Positions 12,267-22,027 of a stretch of 64,000 bases of DNA are shown here, piece by piece. The notes under the pieces were generated by a model. That model was not told where the DNA came from. It made no database searches and saw nothing but the letters and a program-made list of their open reading frames with translations. Where the stretch lies: the NCBI GenBank assembly GCA_947359465.1, contig OX375873.1, positions 45,666,437 to 45,730,436 of the forward strand, in the 5' to 3' direction. The stretch comes from Metellina segmentata. Its lineage: Eukaryota > Arthropoda > Arachnida > Araneae > Tetragnathidae. Each line of letters opens with the position of its first letter. Position 1 is the first letter of the stretch. The position numbers and the translations under genes are program-made.

Positions 12267-14476
12267 CAGGGGTGGCCAACCTGTGGCGCATTGGACGATT
12301 ACAAGTGGCGCATTGCATCCTGGCGCCTACTTATTGTTTTGAAGTAGGCACCATAACTGAATCCATCTTCATATTTCCAAGATCACAGTGCTCTTACTTC
12401 AATTCATACAGCCTTCAATCATCAGTTCATCGCAATTTTATGACAGTTTACAATTGATCGATACAAACGTATTTGTGATCTGTTTGTTCTATTTCAACAT
12501 TTTTAGACTTTTGCAGTAATGTATTTTTCTATGTTTTTTACATTTCTGTTATCCATCATCATGCAAAAGAAAATGAGCAAAAGAGGCGCAGAAAGTGATA
12601 TTAAGCATGAATTTGAATTTAATGAACAGTGGGAAAATGAGTTGTTATTTATAGCAGGAAAACCGTTTTGCATTGTCTGTGAAAGTACCTATACACAAAA
12701 TGGAAGACCTGATCTTAATAGACACTATAAAACACCACAGACTAACATAGAAAGAAAAATGAAGTTCGGTCTTGGGTCTTAGTTACAAAAAGAATATGCG
12801 ACTTTAAAAAGGAAGAAGACAAAATATTTTTGCTAAAGTAAGTTGTGAAGACGTGTCGATGACAGAAGCGTCCTATGAAATTGCTTTAGCATTGGCGAAA
12901 ACAAACCTTTTTCTGATGGAGAAGTAATTATGTGTTAAGAATTGTCTCCAAATATTTACACGCCATCTTGGTAATAAAGGTATTGAAAGGAAAGCAGATG
13001 AAATTGTTATATCAAAGCCGATAGTTAAGAGACCTATCGAAGAAATATCTTTGGATGTATCTCAGCAGCTGAAAGACCTTGTCCATTCTTGTAACTTTCT
13101 TTCCCTTGATTTGGATGAATCCACGGTCATATGTGATGTAGCCAGTTTGAGCAGTTTTATAAGAGATATTGGTTATAATTTTAATGTTTTTGAAGAACTT
13201 GCCAGTCTTGAGTCATTGCATGGTTAAACAAGAGGATCAGACATATTTGAAAAAGTAAAATTATGCCTAGAAAATCTAAAATTAGTTTATAATAAATTCA
13301 TCAGTATGTGTACGGACGAAGCGCCGTCAATGATAGATAGTCAATACCACTACAACTTTTCTTGGAATATTTTTAAATCGTCCTGTACTAAAATATCACT
13401 GCATTATACACCAAGAGGCACTGGTAAACCTGCATGGAAAAACTTTAAAAAGGAGCATGGTATGTAACCTGTTGTGAAATTTGTGAATAAAATTAGAGCA
13501 AGAACATTAAACAGACTAGAGATCAGAGAATATTGTGAATTGTTATATTTGGAATATATGGTGAACTTGTCCTTCATTGTGAGGTGAGCTGGCTTTCTAG
13601 AGGACAGGTTCTGAGAGGATTTTGGAAACCAAAAAATGCTGTTTACAATTTTTTTGAACAGCAAAATGAACTAGTACCTGAGAAAGAACCCTATTATTTG
13701 ATGATAGCTGGTTATTTGATTTGGCATTTTTAGTCGATGTTACTAGCTATCTCAAAGATCGAAATTCAAAACTACAAGGCAAGAATAAATAATTTCCTCA
13801 GCTTAGGAAATAGCATTAATTCATTTTATATTAAATTTAAACTGTTCATTTCTCAGTTAGAAATTCAGGATTTGAGTCAATTTCCACACTTGAAAGTGCA
13901 AAGTGAATGTGCTGCGGATAATAACAATTTGACCAAATATATCAAAACAATCAAGTTATTGCAAGGGTCATTTGAAAGTCGTTTTCATGATTTGGAAAAA
14001 GAAGTAAACTGCACAATTGCATTTATGAACCTATTTTCACTTAGTCAACAAAACGTAACGAAGATGCATAGTAACATACAAAGAGAACTTATTGATTTGA
14101 AACAAATTCATTATTAAAAATTAAAAATTTTGAGGTTTGTTGGCAAATGACTGATTTAAAATTGAAGATTTCTCTAATGTGCTCTCAGTAAAAAATTTCA
14201 CACCACATATTGAAAGACTAGCATAATCCAAACATGCTCAAAAGTATCTTAAATGGTAATCAATGTTTATATGCTGTAGTACATATTGTTGTTTCACATA
14301 CAATAATTAAACCATAATGTTAATTATGTAGATAAACATACTTTTATTAAAAAGTTTATTAAGGATATGTCAGGACCATGAAGTAAGGTGAAAGATATGC
14401 TTGAGTTGCATGGCCCATCTGAACTCGTATGTGAAAAAAAATTAACGCATGGTATGTAAAAGGTTGGTCACCCCTG
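12267..14476 (+). mobile_element. hAT-family transposon relic with exact 8-bp TSD
   Basis: The element starts CAGGGGTGGCCAACC and ends GGTTGGTCACCCCTG, giving 15-bp terminal inverted repeats with one mismatch. It is flanked on both sides by the identical 8-mer CTTTAGCA (12259-12266 and 14477-14484), the target-duplication size expected of hAT transposases. The interior carries a decayed ZBED/GTF2IRD2-like transposase. The intact target duplication shows the insertion boundaries have not been rearranged, although the coding region is ruined. Confidence 0.95.
12561..14117 (+). pseudogene. hAT transposase (ZBED5/GTF2IRD2-like) pseudogene
   Basis: The N-terminal open part (12561-12782) contains MSKRGAESDIKHEFEFNEQW and KPFCIVCEST followed by NRHYKTPQ, a partly preserved BED-type zinc finger with CxxC and one histidine. 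After several stops and frame changes the motif ELVLHCEVSWLSRGQVLRGF appears near 13562-13622, a hallmark of the GTF2IRD2/ZBED5-like hAT lineage (usually FSEVRWLSRGQVLRR). The last open segment (13737-14117) runs through LTKYIKTIKLLQGSFESRFH to NIQRELIDLKQ, matching the C-terminal region of these transposases. At least a dozen stops interrupt the reading. The protein would have bound the element's ends and catalysed excision; this copy cannot. Confidence 0.85.
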
Positions 14477-14484
14477 CTTTAGCA

Positions 14485-15119
14485 TAACATCAATTATGGA
14501 ATAATAGTTTGAAAAAGTATTTGGATGAAAACAACCGAAAAAACAGATAAGGTTGTCTTTATCCAAATACTTATATCCTTTAACTGTGACACTGACAATA
14601 TGCTTGAAAAAGATATTATCGATGAAAGTACAGATGCTAAAGAAATAATATTACAAACAATAAAAAAAGTGTTCAAACAAATTTCTTTTGTAGCAAAAAT
14701 TGAAAAATTTAAGTGCTTAGAAAATCATAAGAAAATACTTATGTTACGGAGATAAAAAAAATATTAAATTTGAATTTATACAATGATTTTTGCTTTAAGT
14801 AACACTTTACCTAGAATTTGAAAATAAAATAAAAGAAAGTTTCAAAAAGTGCTTCAAGATTCATTATCGACCCCTTAAAATTATTTTTTTCTTATTAAAA
14901 TAATTTGTGACTTATTAAAATTATTTTTGACTTTTAAAATTTTTTGACTTACTATAATTTTTTTTGAAAAGGTTTTTAATTGTATTCATTACTCCTGATA
15001 TTAACTTCTATGCCAAGCATGCTTGTTGCTTAAGATTAAGTTTTTTTTGGTTAAGTTAAGTTTGAGGTTAAGTTTTTTTTTAATTTGGTAAGCAAAACAA
15101 ATAGGAATTTGTAGCAATC
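14485..15119. other. AT-rich intergenic DNA
   Basis: No supported gene. Between about 14870 and 14980 there is a short imperfect tandem of TTATTAAAATTATTTTTGACTT-type units. Confidence 0.5.
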
Positions 15120-15204
15120 ACCGGGGTTAGCGAGCAGTGGTCACACGTGACCCCACGAAAAGAATTGTCACAGGCAACGCCGTGCTGGCCACGCAGTGGC
15201 TAGT
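15120..15204 (+). mobile_element. Possible Helitron-like 3' end
   Basis: A GC-rich patch in AT-rich DNA contains GGGTTAGCGAGCAG and ends in a short hairpin GCCACGCAGTGGC running into CTAGT. Helitrons end in a hairpin followed by CTRR next to a T. A similar GCGAGC text followed by CTAGT occurs at 39666-39711 and, inverted, at 18900-18945. No 5' TC end or Rep/helicase coding was found. Confidence 0.35.
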
Positions 15205-15609
15205 ATCTTAAATGAATCGCAACAAGAACGTGATTACATTTTCTATAAAATAGATATTCCCATATGTGATCTGCTTTGAACTATATTCTGAGTCGCTAGA
15301 GTAGAACCCAATAAGAACGAATGATAGAATATGATCGTGGTAGAGCAAATTCATCGTGGAATAAAAATTATTTTGTTGATTTATTACGAATGAAATAAAT
15401 TTGACAGTGCAAGTTACTTTTAAAACTATCAAAACACACCCATACTGACAAGTACAAAGATAATCGGATTACATTGATTTGCCATTGTGTATAATTATTT
15501 TTTAATAATTTAGGTTTCCATAAAAATCAAATTTGAAATTAAATATCTTTGCATTTCTCTATATCCCAACACCAATTAAAATGCCGTTTGTATTTCTATT
15601 AAAATAACA

Positions 15610-16600
15610 ATTGGAAATCAATTCTTCCGGCGAAGTACGTGTTTGACCAGCCAGACTGAATGCAGATTCGGGCGTCGGTCGTAAGAAATGAAATCGTAAG
15701 AAATCGTAATCGTAAGAAATCACGTGATTGTGAGGAGACGGTAGTAGCCAATCACAGCGAGCGTACCATTTTAATTAGTGGATCACTTAACTCGCCGTTT
15801 GACAAAATACGGTTCTTGATAACCCGCGGTTCAACTCAGACCCGTGGATCAACTGATCATCGTGTTAACTCGAGACATGTGAATATGGCCATTGGTGTAT
15901 TTACCCACTTGTAATTCGATAATACATCAATTCAGAATTCCTTCCTTGGAATTTTTACTGTTGACGTGCCGAAATCATTATCGACAAACAAGCCAAGTGA
16001 AGTCACTTCTGAAATCCGTACCGGAAGCATATTCCGCCGGAAAAAAACACAACCACCACCTACACAAAACAAGACAGAAAAAGCTCATCATAGTGTATGG
16101 CAAAAAACTACGCATAACGACAGAAGTGACCTTGAAGTAAAATCTTTGCCAACGAACCCAAACCGAACCGGAAGAAGAAAACACAATTTTGTTAAAATAC
16201 ATCGCCAGGTACAAACGCACACACGCATCCGTTCTTTTTTCTGTCGCCAAAAATTACCCCAGTCGCACAGTTTCCGCAGTTATTACGAATTCATTCCACG
16301 CAACACTACAAGGAAGAGGAACAAGAAACATCTCAGTCACTGGTGCATCCACTGTGCAAGTCCACCGCAGTGGAAGTGTTGCACAATGTGGGCGCGACGA
16401 CCGAAAATTTACTCCTAACCTAATGAACCAACAAACCGAAGGTCATATCCATATCCTGACCAATGTCATAACGCAGGAATCCGAAGCTATAAGGTCCCAC
16501 TTCATTCCGACGCCCATTATCGCCGCGGATTGTTCGCAGCATGGGGGAGGTGTGGGAAATGGCCAAATTTTCTTACACGCATTGTTATTGTTATCAGTGC
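15610..16600. other. Moderately GC-rich region, no recognised gene
   Basis: This kilobase is richer in C and G than its surroundings and has overlapping open frames of 82-150 residues in several frames on both strands. They are arginine, lysine and threonine rich and carry no motif I recognise. Overlap in multiple frames argues for a stop-poor GC-rich island rather than a gene. It may be regulatory. Confidence 0.4.
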
Positions 16601-16799
16601 AAAGGGAATAGACAGAAATACATAAGTTCGATCTCTCCCCTCGAAGGGAATTCCCTTTTTCTTGTTCGATTTGAGCAGAGTTGAACTGTTACGATTTTAC
16701 ACTCGCGAGCACTGACTACAGGGACGGTGCAAGGGACAGGGATGAATGGGGGGGGGGGTTCTCCATTCTTGTTGACGACGTATTCGGTGAGGGGTGATG

Positions 16800-16915
16800 T
16801 GCATAGCACCTTCCGTTGGATTTGGTCTTTGGCTCATGGGCCATATTTTCCCAAGCTGCGTCAAACACAAAACATATACTCCCAAATAGAGTTTTACTGT
16901 CATGAAAGATATAAA
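16800..16915 (-). repeat. SINE type D fragment
   Basis: The text GATTTGGTCTTTGGCTCATG and CCAAGCTGCGTCAAACA parallels 11925-11975 (GATTTGGTTGCATGGCTCAA and CCAAGTTGCCTCAAACAT), so this is the tail half of the same SINE family without its tRNA-like head. Confidence 0.55.
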
Positions 16916-17142
16916 TTGTCTTGTCAAAGTCTAGCCTTTCCTTCCGGAGGCGTAGCTTAGCCAAATATAGCCTTTGCGCCCTAAAACTCAAAACCATTCA
17001 AACCATTAGAGACTTCGTCGTCAATAGCCCGCTGTGTTGCTCTAGTACGTCGTTGATTAAAATTACGCTTACCAACAGAGACTTCGACACCTGGAGCAAA
17101 TGGGGCTGCATGATGCCGCTCTCTGCAAAGATCAAAACTTAA

Positions 17143-17930
17143 GTATTTGAAATAAATATAAAATATTATTTATATAATTAAGATAAAACATGTTTTATTA
17201 GTACCACATTAAGTTTTTTTAATTATTCTTCACAATTAGTTTTGATTGCAATTATTTTATTTCAATGGATCACTAGGGCGAAAGATATGGCACTATTTAT
17301 TTATCTTGTTTTGTGATCCATAGATACTTGTTAGAATATAATTTCCTTACTTTGCTTTTCTAAATACGATTGCAGGTGCTACATGAAAAGGAAAATTTAC
17401 CTTTAAAGCGTTTCATTCCAAAGATGGAGATCTTGAAAGTATTCACTTCACACACAGGGAACTTTAAAATACTTCTGTAACAAGATAATCGTGTTTAAAA
17501 TTAAAGAACAAAACCACAAAAATTTTTATAAATATTAATGAAATGTCATCCACTATAAGACACGTGAGCTTTGAGCCATCATCCCGTAGCCCATCATGGC
17601 TAAGTCCCTGTCGTTCGTTTCAATTCACGTATGCTTTTGTCTACATATATAAATACTTGCTTTCGTAACATCATGTGTTTATCCAACATTGCCGGCAAAA
17701 TAGGAATCAAGTATATCTTTTCTGATCAGATAATATCAAGTCATTTTATTTGAGTCTCAGTTTATCACTTTAAAAAAGTTGATTTATCTTCAAATGAGAA
17801 ATTAAAACAGATGGGTTAACAGGAAAAAAGCAGAAAAATTGAAACAGGATTTCATTGGAAGGTGTAACTGGGTTGGGCTATCCAAGCGCAAACTAATGTT
17901 TTCTATCACTCTCATCAATTTGTTGGTTTG
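17143..17930. other. AT-rich intergenic DNA
   Basis: No gene, motif or clear repeat recognised. Confidence 0.55.
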
Positions 17931-17935
17931 GGGGG

Positions 17936-18160
17936 TTTATGGTACAGCAGCATTAGTTGGCTATGCTGTGCCAGACACAAGACAAATAGTAATAAGTAAC
18001 AGACATACACATACAATGAAAGTTTTAATGACACAGAACAGAGAAACACGACAAGGGAGAAATGTACCTGACAGGAATCGAACCTGCTCCGCCTACAACT
18101 CACAGGTTGACAGCGCAGTGGGCATACCCACTGAGACATGACTGTCCGGCTCGCTCCCGA
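17936..18160 (-). repeat. tRNA-derived SINE, type D, best copy
   Basis: On the minus strand the head reads GCCGGACAGTCATGTCTCAG, then a region ending in B-box-like GGTTCGATTCC (matching GGTTCGANTCC), then TGTCATTAAAACTTTCATTG, a short TGTATGTG stretch and a tail with GCTGCTGTACCATAA. This is the clearest member of a family also found at 11925, 16800 and 46178. It is a polymerase III-type retroposon relic rather than a functional tRNA, because the head continues into a non-tRNA body and lacks a proper acceptor stem. Confidence 0.75.
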
Positions 18161-18228
18161 CATCAGGTTTCTATGCTATCTTCAATACCATGCAACATTC
18201 ACCCGGAGATCTTCAAATCGAGAGATCC

Positions 18229-18545
18229 ATAGAGGTAGGTACTATTTTAATAAACGTAGTACCAAAGCAACACAAAGGGCCATTCTATTACAATTAAACC
18301 AACATTCTATTGACGACGGTCCGGAATTAATTCCCCCAAGGGAGAGATACGAGGACAACACCACGTAATTTTGAACCACGGTCAGATGACGAGTCAACAC
18401 CCCCATTCTCAAAGTTCCACACCACGATAACATTTGAGGCCACAACAGATTCAACGTGTACCAGCCCCTTTTGTACACGACGGTGGTTGGATAACCTCCG
18501 GTTCGTAATCCGACGCTCTTCCAAACGGTCTACCGCTACTCCAGA
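18229..18545 (-). repeat. tRNA-derived SINE, type 1, diverged
   Basis: The minus strand shows the shared body (TTGTGGCCTCAAATG, ATCTGACCGTGGTTCAAAAT, GGTGTTGTCCTCGTATCTC, CCGGACCGTCGTCAATAG). The head at the right is damaged around AGCGTCGGATTACG. The tail at the left contains a duplicated CAATTAAACCAACATTCTAT segment not seen in other copies. Confidence 0.8.
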
Positions 18546-18597
18546 GATTAAAATAACTAAGAAAAAATTCTGCACCTATGTTTCGTCTATTTCATTG

Positions 18598-18900
18598 CCG
18601 ACCAACCGGTCTGATGGTTAAGGTGTTAACCTCTAGATCGAAAGGTTCCTGGTTCGAATCCGGTCAGTGCATGGATATTTGTAGAGGTGGCTGGAGCATC
18701 TTAAATCTGTCGTAGCCGAAAGTCCTCATGTTGGGTTGGTGTGGAAGTTTGGTGAGTGGGGTGCCAGCTCAGCTGTTGCCTCGTCCTCTGACCGCAATTC
18801 AAAATGACGTGGTGTTGTCCTCGGATTTTTTTCTTAGGTGATTGATCCCGGAACATGATCAGTAGCCCGTTGTGTTGCTCTAGTACGATATTAATTAAAA
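18598..18900 (+). repeat. tRNA-derived SINE, type 2 head
   Basis: The plus-strand copy begins GCCGACCAACCGGTCTGATG, has a perfect B box GGTTCGAATCC at about 18650-18660, and continues into the same body as the type 1 copies: CTTAAATCTGTCGTAGCC, GAGTGGGGTGCCAGCTCAG, GGTGTTGTCCTCGGAT, AGCCCGTTGTGTTGCTCTAG. It ends GATATTAATTAAAA exactly where a Helitron-like terminus (reverse of CTAGT) begins. Confidence 0.88.
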
Positions 18901-19000
18901 CTAGGGGGCCTGCCCCCTGCTCGCTAACGCTCGCCAACCCTCGGAGGATTACTCCGCAATCCTCATTGGTTCGCTGCGCGAACATATGCTCGCTTCGCTC
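18901..19000 (-). mobile_element. Possible Helitron-like 3' end (inverted)
   Basis: On the minus strand the text reads GGTTGGCGAGCGTTAGCGAG, then CAGGGGGCAGGCCCCCTAGT. The GGGGG/CCCCC stem just before CTAG-T resembles a Helitron terminal hairpin, though the stem is unusually close to CTAG. It abuts the SINE ending at 18900, which suggests insertion into or next to that SINE's tail. No coding part is visible. Confidence 0.4.
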
Positions 19001-19213
19001 GCATCAATGAAGACATGTGTCCTAGCAGAAGGAATTGTTTACAAAATATGATATTCCAAAAAAATATTTTTCAAATCTAATTTTTTTATGTTTTTCAGAA
19101 AAAATATTTACAGTACCTCTGGAATCCGAATTCAAATGAAAACTTTGAGCAAATTTTGACTCGAAATGTGATTGTTGATATGGAAATTGAATACACAACA
19201 TGTTGTTTGTATA

Positions 19214-20716
19214 CAGGGTGGTCCCGAATTCATGGTACAAACTTTAATGGTAGGTACAGGACATTGTAACAATGATTTATTGTATAGGAATGTATAGTCG
19301 CAAGTGACGCGGTGAGGCGTAAACAGGGGAAATAAAAGGAAAGAGAAATGGAGTGATCGGTTGGTATCATTGCCGGTAGAGGGCAGTAGATGTCTAGCCG
19401 CTGTTGAACATGATGCATCACAGTAGGGAAAAGCGCCATTCACAATTGTGCTGCCGTAGACGATGGGTGACTTTACGTATGCAGAAAAAGCAGACATGCA
19501 TTACATGTACGGCCGTGCAAATGGTAACGGCAGAGCTGCGTTACGAATGTATCGCGCGGAGTATCCTGATCGACGAATGCCGGATCATAGAATTTTTCAA
19601 CGGTTACATCGTCAACTTTGTGAAACAGGTGCGTTCGACGTCAACAGACATGGCGCTGGTCGAGTAAGAGCTGTACGCACTCCAAGGCTGGAAGAAAGCA
19701 TCTTGAACATTGTGGCTGAGAGACCCGAGTCAAGCACAAGAACTGTTGCGCGTGACGTAGGTGTGAGTCATCAGACTGTATGCAGAGTGTTAAACGAAAA
19801 TCGCTTACACCCCTTCCATTTTCAGAAAGTACAAGCATTGAATCCGGCAGATTATCCTCGCCGCGTGAACTTCTGCCTGTGGGTGATGCAGCAATGTGCG
19901 TTGCAGCCGGATTTCGTAGATTATGTGCTATTTACAGATGAAGCGACATTTTCACGCGAGGGTGTCTTTAATGCGCACAATTCCCATGTGTGGGCAACCG
20001 ATAATCCACATGCAACGCGTCGACATGCGTTTCAACAACGTTTCAGTATTAATGTGTGGGCTGGTATTGTGAACGACTTTTTGATTGGCTCATACTTACT
20101 ACCCACGCGGCTCACTGGCGGAAGCTATCTTATTTTTCTGAAAGAAGTGTTACCACAACTGCTGCATGATGTTCCGATCGCCATTCGTAACCGCATGTGG
20201 TTTCAGCACGATGGGGCGCCAGCACACTTCAGCATTGATGTACGGAATTACCTGAATGCCACGTTTGGTACTCGATGGATTGGGCGTGGTGGACCAGTCC
20301 CTTGGCCACCCCGATCTCCCGATTTATCGAGCCTCGATTACTTTTTATGGGGACATCTAAAGCATCTTGTTTATGAGACTCCAGTTGACTCAGATGAGGA
20401 TCTCGTCGCTCGCTTATCTGTAGCTGCTGCAGGTGTGCGTGAAATACCAGGCATCTTTGAACGTGTACGCCAATCGCTCCACCGACGCTGTCAAGCATGT
20501 ATCGATACTGGTGGACGCAATTTTGAACAATTACTGTAAACATGACACTTGTCAACAACGCTTTCAATAAAATCTTTGTTTTTCCTTTCGGCCGTTATTT
20601 CCCCTGTTTTCGCCTCACCGCGTCACTTGCGACTATACATTCCTATACAATAAATCATTGTTACAATGTCCTGTACCTACCATTAAAGTTTGTACCATGA
20701 ATTCGGGACCACCCTG
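19214..20716 (+). mobile_element. Intact DD41D Tc1/mariner-superfamily transposon
   Basis: The element runs from CAGGGTGGTCCCGAATTCAT to its inverted copy ending ACCACCCTG and is flanked by TA (within TATA) on both sides. The two terminal inverted repeats (19214-19335 and 20595-20716) are each 122 bp and differ at one base by my alignment. Between them lies an uninterrupted 358-codon transposase and an AATAAA signal at 20566-20571. Near-identical ends plus an open frame indicate a recent insertion that may still be active. The interior is visibly GC-richer than the host DNA, compatible with horizontal arrival, but that is not shown. Confidence 0.95.
19463..20539 (+). CDS. Tc1/mariner-superfamily transposase, DD41D type
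   Basis: This is a full-length 358-residue DDE transposase that would bind the 122-bp terminal repeats and cut and paste the element at TA sites in the nucleus. Residues 1-120 form the DNA-binding part: MGDFTYAEKADMHYMYGRAN opens a first helix-turn-helix, and TVARDVGVSHQTVCRVLNEN (about 94-113) is a second. The catalytic core shows FTDEATF (D159), WFQHDGAPAHF (D250) and PPRSPDLSSLDYFLWG (D292). Forty-one residues separate D250 from D292, against 34 in Tc1 and classical mariner, so I class it as DD41D. The ATG at 19463 is chosen because the conserved N terminus starts there. No stop or frameshift is present. The closest named families in my memory are the rosa/Visitor-type DD41D elements; exact placement needs a phylogeny. 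Confidence 0.93.
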   Translation: MGDFTYAEKADMHYMYGRANGNGRAALRMYRAEYPDRRMPDHRIFQRLHRQLCETGAFDVNRHGAGRVRAVRTPRLEESILNIVAERPESSTRTVARDVGVSHQTVCRVLNENRLHPFHFQKVQALNPADYPRRVNFCLWVMQQCALQPDFVDYVLFTDEATFSREGVFNAHNSHVWATDNPHATRRHAFQQRFSINVWAGIVNDFLIGSYLLPTRLTGGSYLIFLKEVLPQLLHDVPIAIRNRMWFQHDGAPAHFSIDVRNYLNATFGTRWIGRGGPVPWPPRSPDLSSLDYFLWGHLKHLVYETPVDSDEDLVARLSVAAAGVREIPGIFERVRQSLHRRCQACIDTGGRNFEQLL

Positions 20717-20719
20717 TAT

Positions 20720-21400
20720 ACATCTACTCCTGCACTCGAGCCAATCACGCATTTTCAATGAGTTTGTCGTCAAAAGCTGTAGTGCAAGCGTCTTGTTGAA
20801 CTATAATCGTTGGCCCTGTAAAGGACCTTTTTTTAAATGGCCCTGAAAAGACCCTCCGCTTTCTTTGATTTCTATTATTAACTGCAACAGCTCGACTAAA
20901 ATTAATTTTCTTTGAATAAAATTTCATCCGATGACGCTATAAATTCAATTGAAGCGCGAGGCTTTGTGATAAACAAACAATCGTACAATGTTGCCAAAAA
21001 CGCGATAACAAATAACGTCTTTTTTGCGTGCCACGTAAGAGAATTATATATATAGATTACCTTACCTTACCGAAATCTCAACTTTTCTGGGCAAGAGGGA
21101 ATTAGTTTTTCCTACTCAAATCTTCATTCCCCTGGTGTAATAGGACAGTTTTGCCCCGACGAGATATCTCGTTCTTAAAAAAATTGACCAGATATCGGAC
21201 GTGTTGTCTTTTTGAAGCACTTGGATGGTTAAAAAGCAAAATAGATCATACAGCGTTGGATCATACAAGAAGTTACTCGAGTAAGACGTTAATAATAATT
21301 ACCTACCTAACATCTTTTTCATTAAAAACTGACGCTTAAAGATAAAACAGCGGAAAGAAAAATCGTTTTTAAACTCAAACGGCGCTTCTACATCATGAGC
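20720..21400. other. Intergenic DNA with one palindromic repeat copy
   Basis: No gene seen. At 21158-21173 lies GACGAGATATCTCGTT, one base short of the perfect palindrome found twice near 51.4 kb, followed by TTGACCAGATATCGG. Both belong to the dispersed repeat related to the 185-bp satellite. Confidence 0.55.
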
Positions 21401-21900
21401 TCAGATACAGACCCTTCAAAGTACTTCTGTCAACAAGTGGTCGACCCCTCCCCAATAGAGATATTCCGCATTTACCAGCCCGCTGAACCCATGCATTGAT
21501 ATGGCCGTTCACCACAAAGACCCCCTTTCATTTCTTTCAATGTGATTACCTCTGGGGATAATACAGACGTCATATTATTATTCCGCAGCATCGTAATTTT
21601 ATTATTACGCTACGAGAGAGCGGGCAATAAATACAGATATCTTAAAGATTGCCGCTCGCTCCAGTAGGTTGTGTTTTCTCATAGGACGCACTTCCTCCGG
21701 TTATCTTCCGGAATCAGTTTGTTTTCGGAATTAGTTCACCGAATCGATTCTGGCAGTGGTCCGGGCGAAGAAAAGTCGAGGAGCCGTGGGAAAAAAGATT
21801 GAAGCCCCTCCCGAGGAACGGTTTCCAATAATTCTTCTCCAAAGACACTTCTTTTCTTTCGATTGTTTTCCACCGTTTCAATCCGTCTGTTGAAACTTTT
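21400..21900. other. GC-enriched segment before the satellite
   Basis: This is moderately GC-rich single-copy sequence with pyrimidine-rich stretches and CpG dinucleotides, containing no recognised coding region. It ends about 130 bp before the 185-bp array. It could be regulatory. Confidence 0.4.
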
Positions 21901-22027
21901 CCGGGATGATCGGATTAACTAATACTAGCTGTGTAATCTGCTTGTGGCGGATAAAAATGTTTCTTTGCAGAAACGTTGATGACTGGGGATTTCGAGATTC
22001 GATCAAAAGAAAAAAACTTAAAATTTT

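Noticed and set aside
15966..16418. A 150-codon frame in the GC-rich stretch at 16 kb
   Set aside because: It overlaps several other long frames on both strands, its composition is arginine/lysine/threonine rich, and no motif is recognisable.
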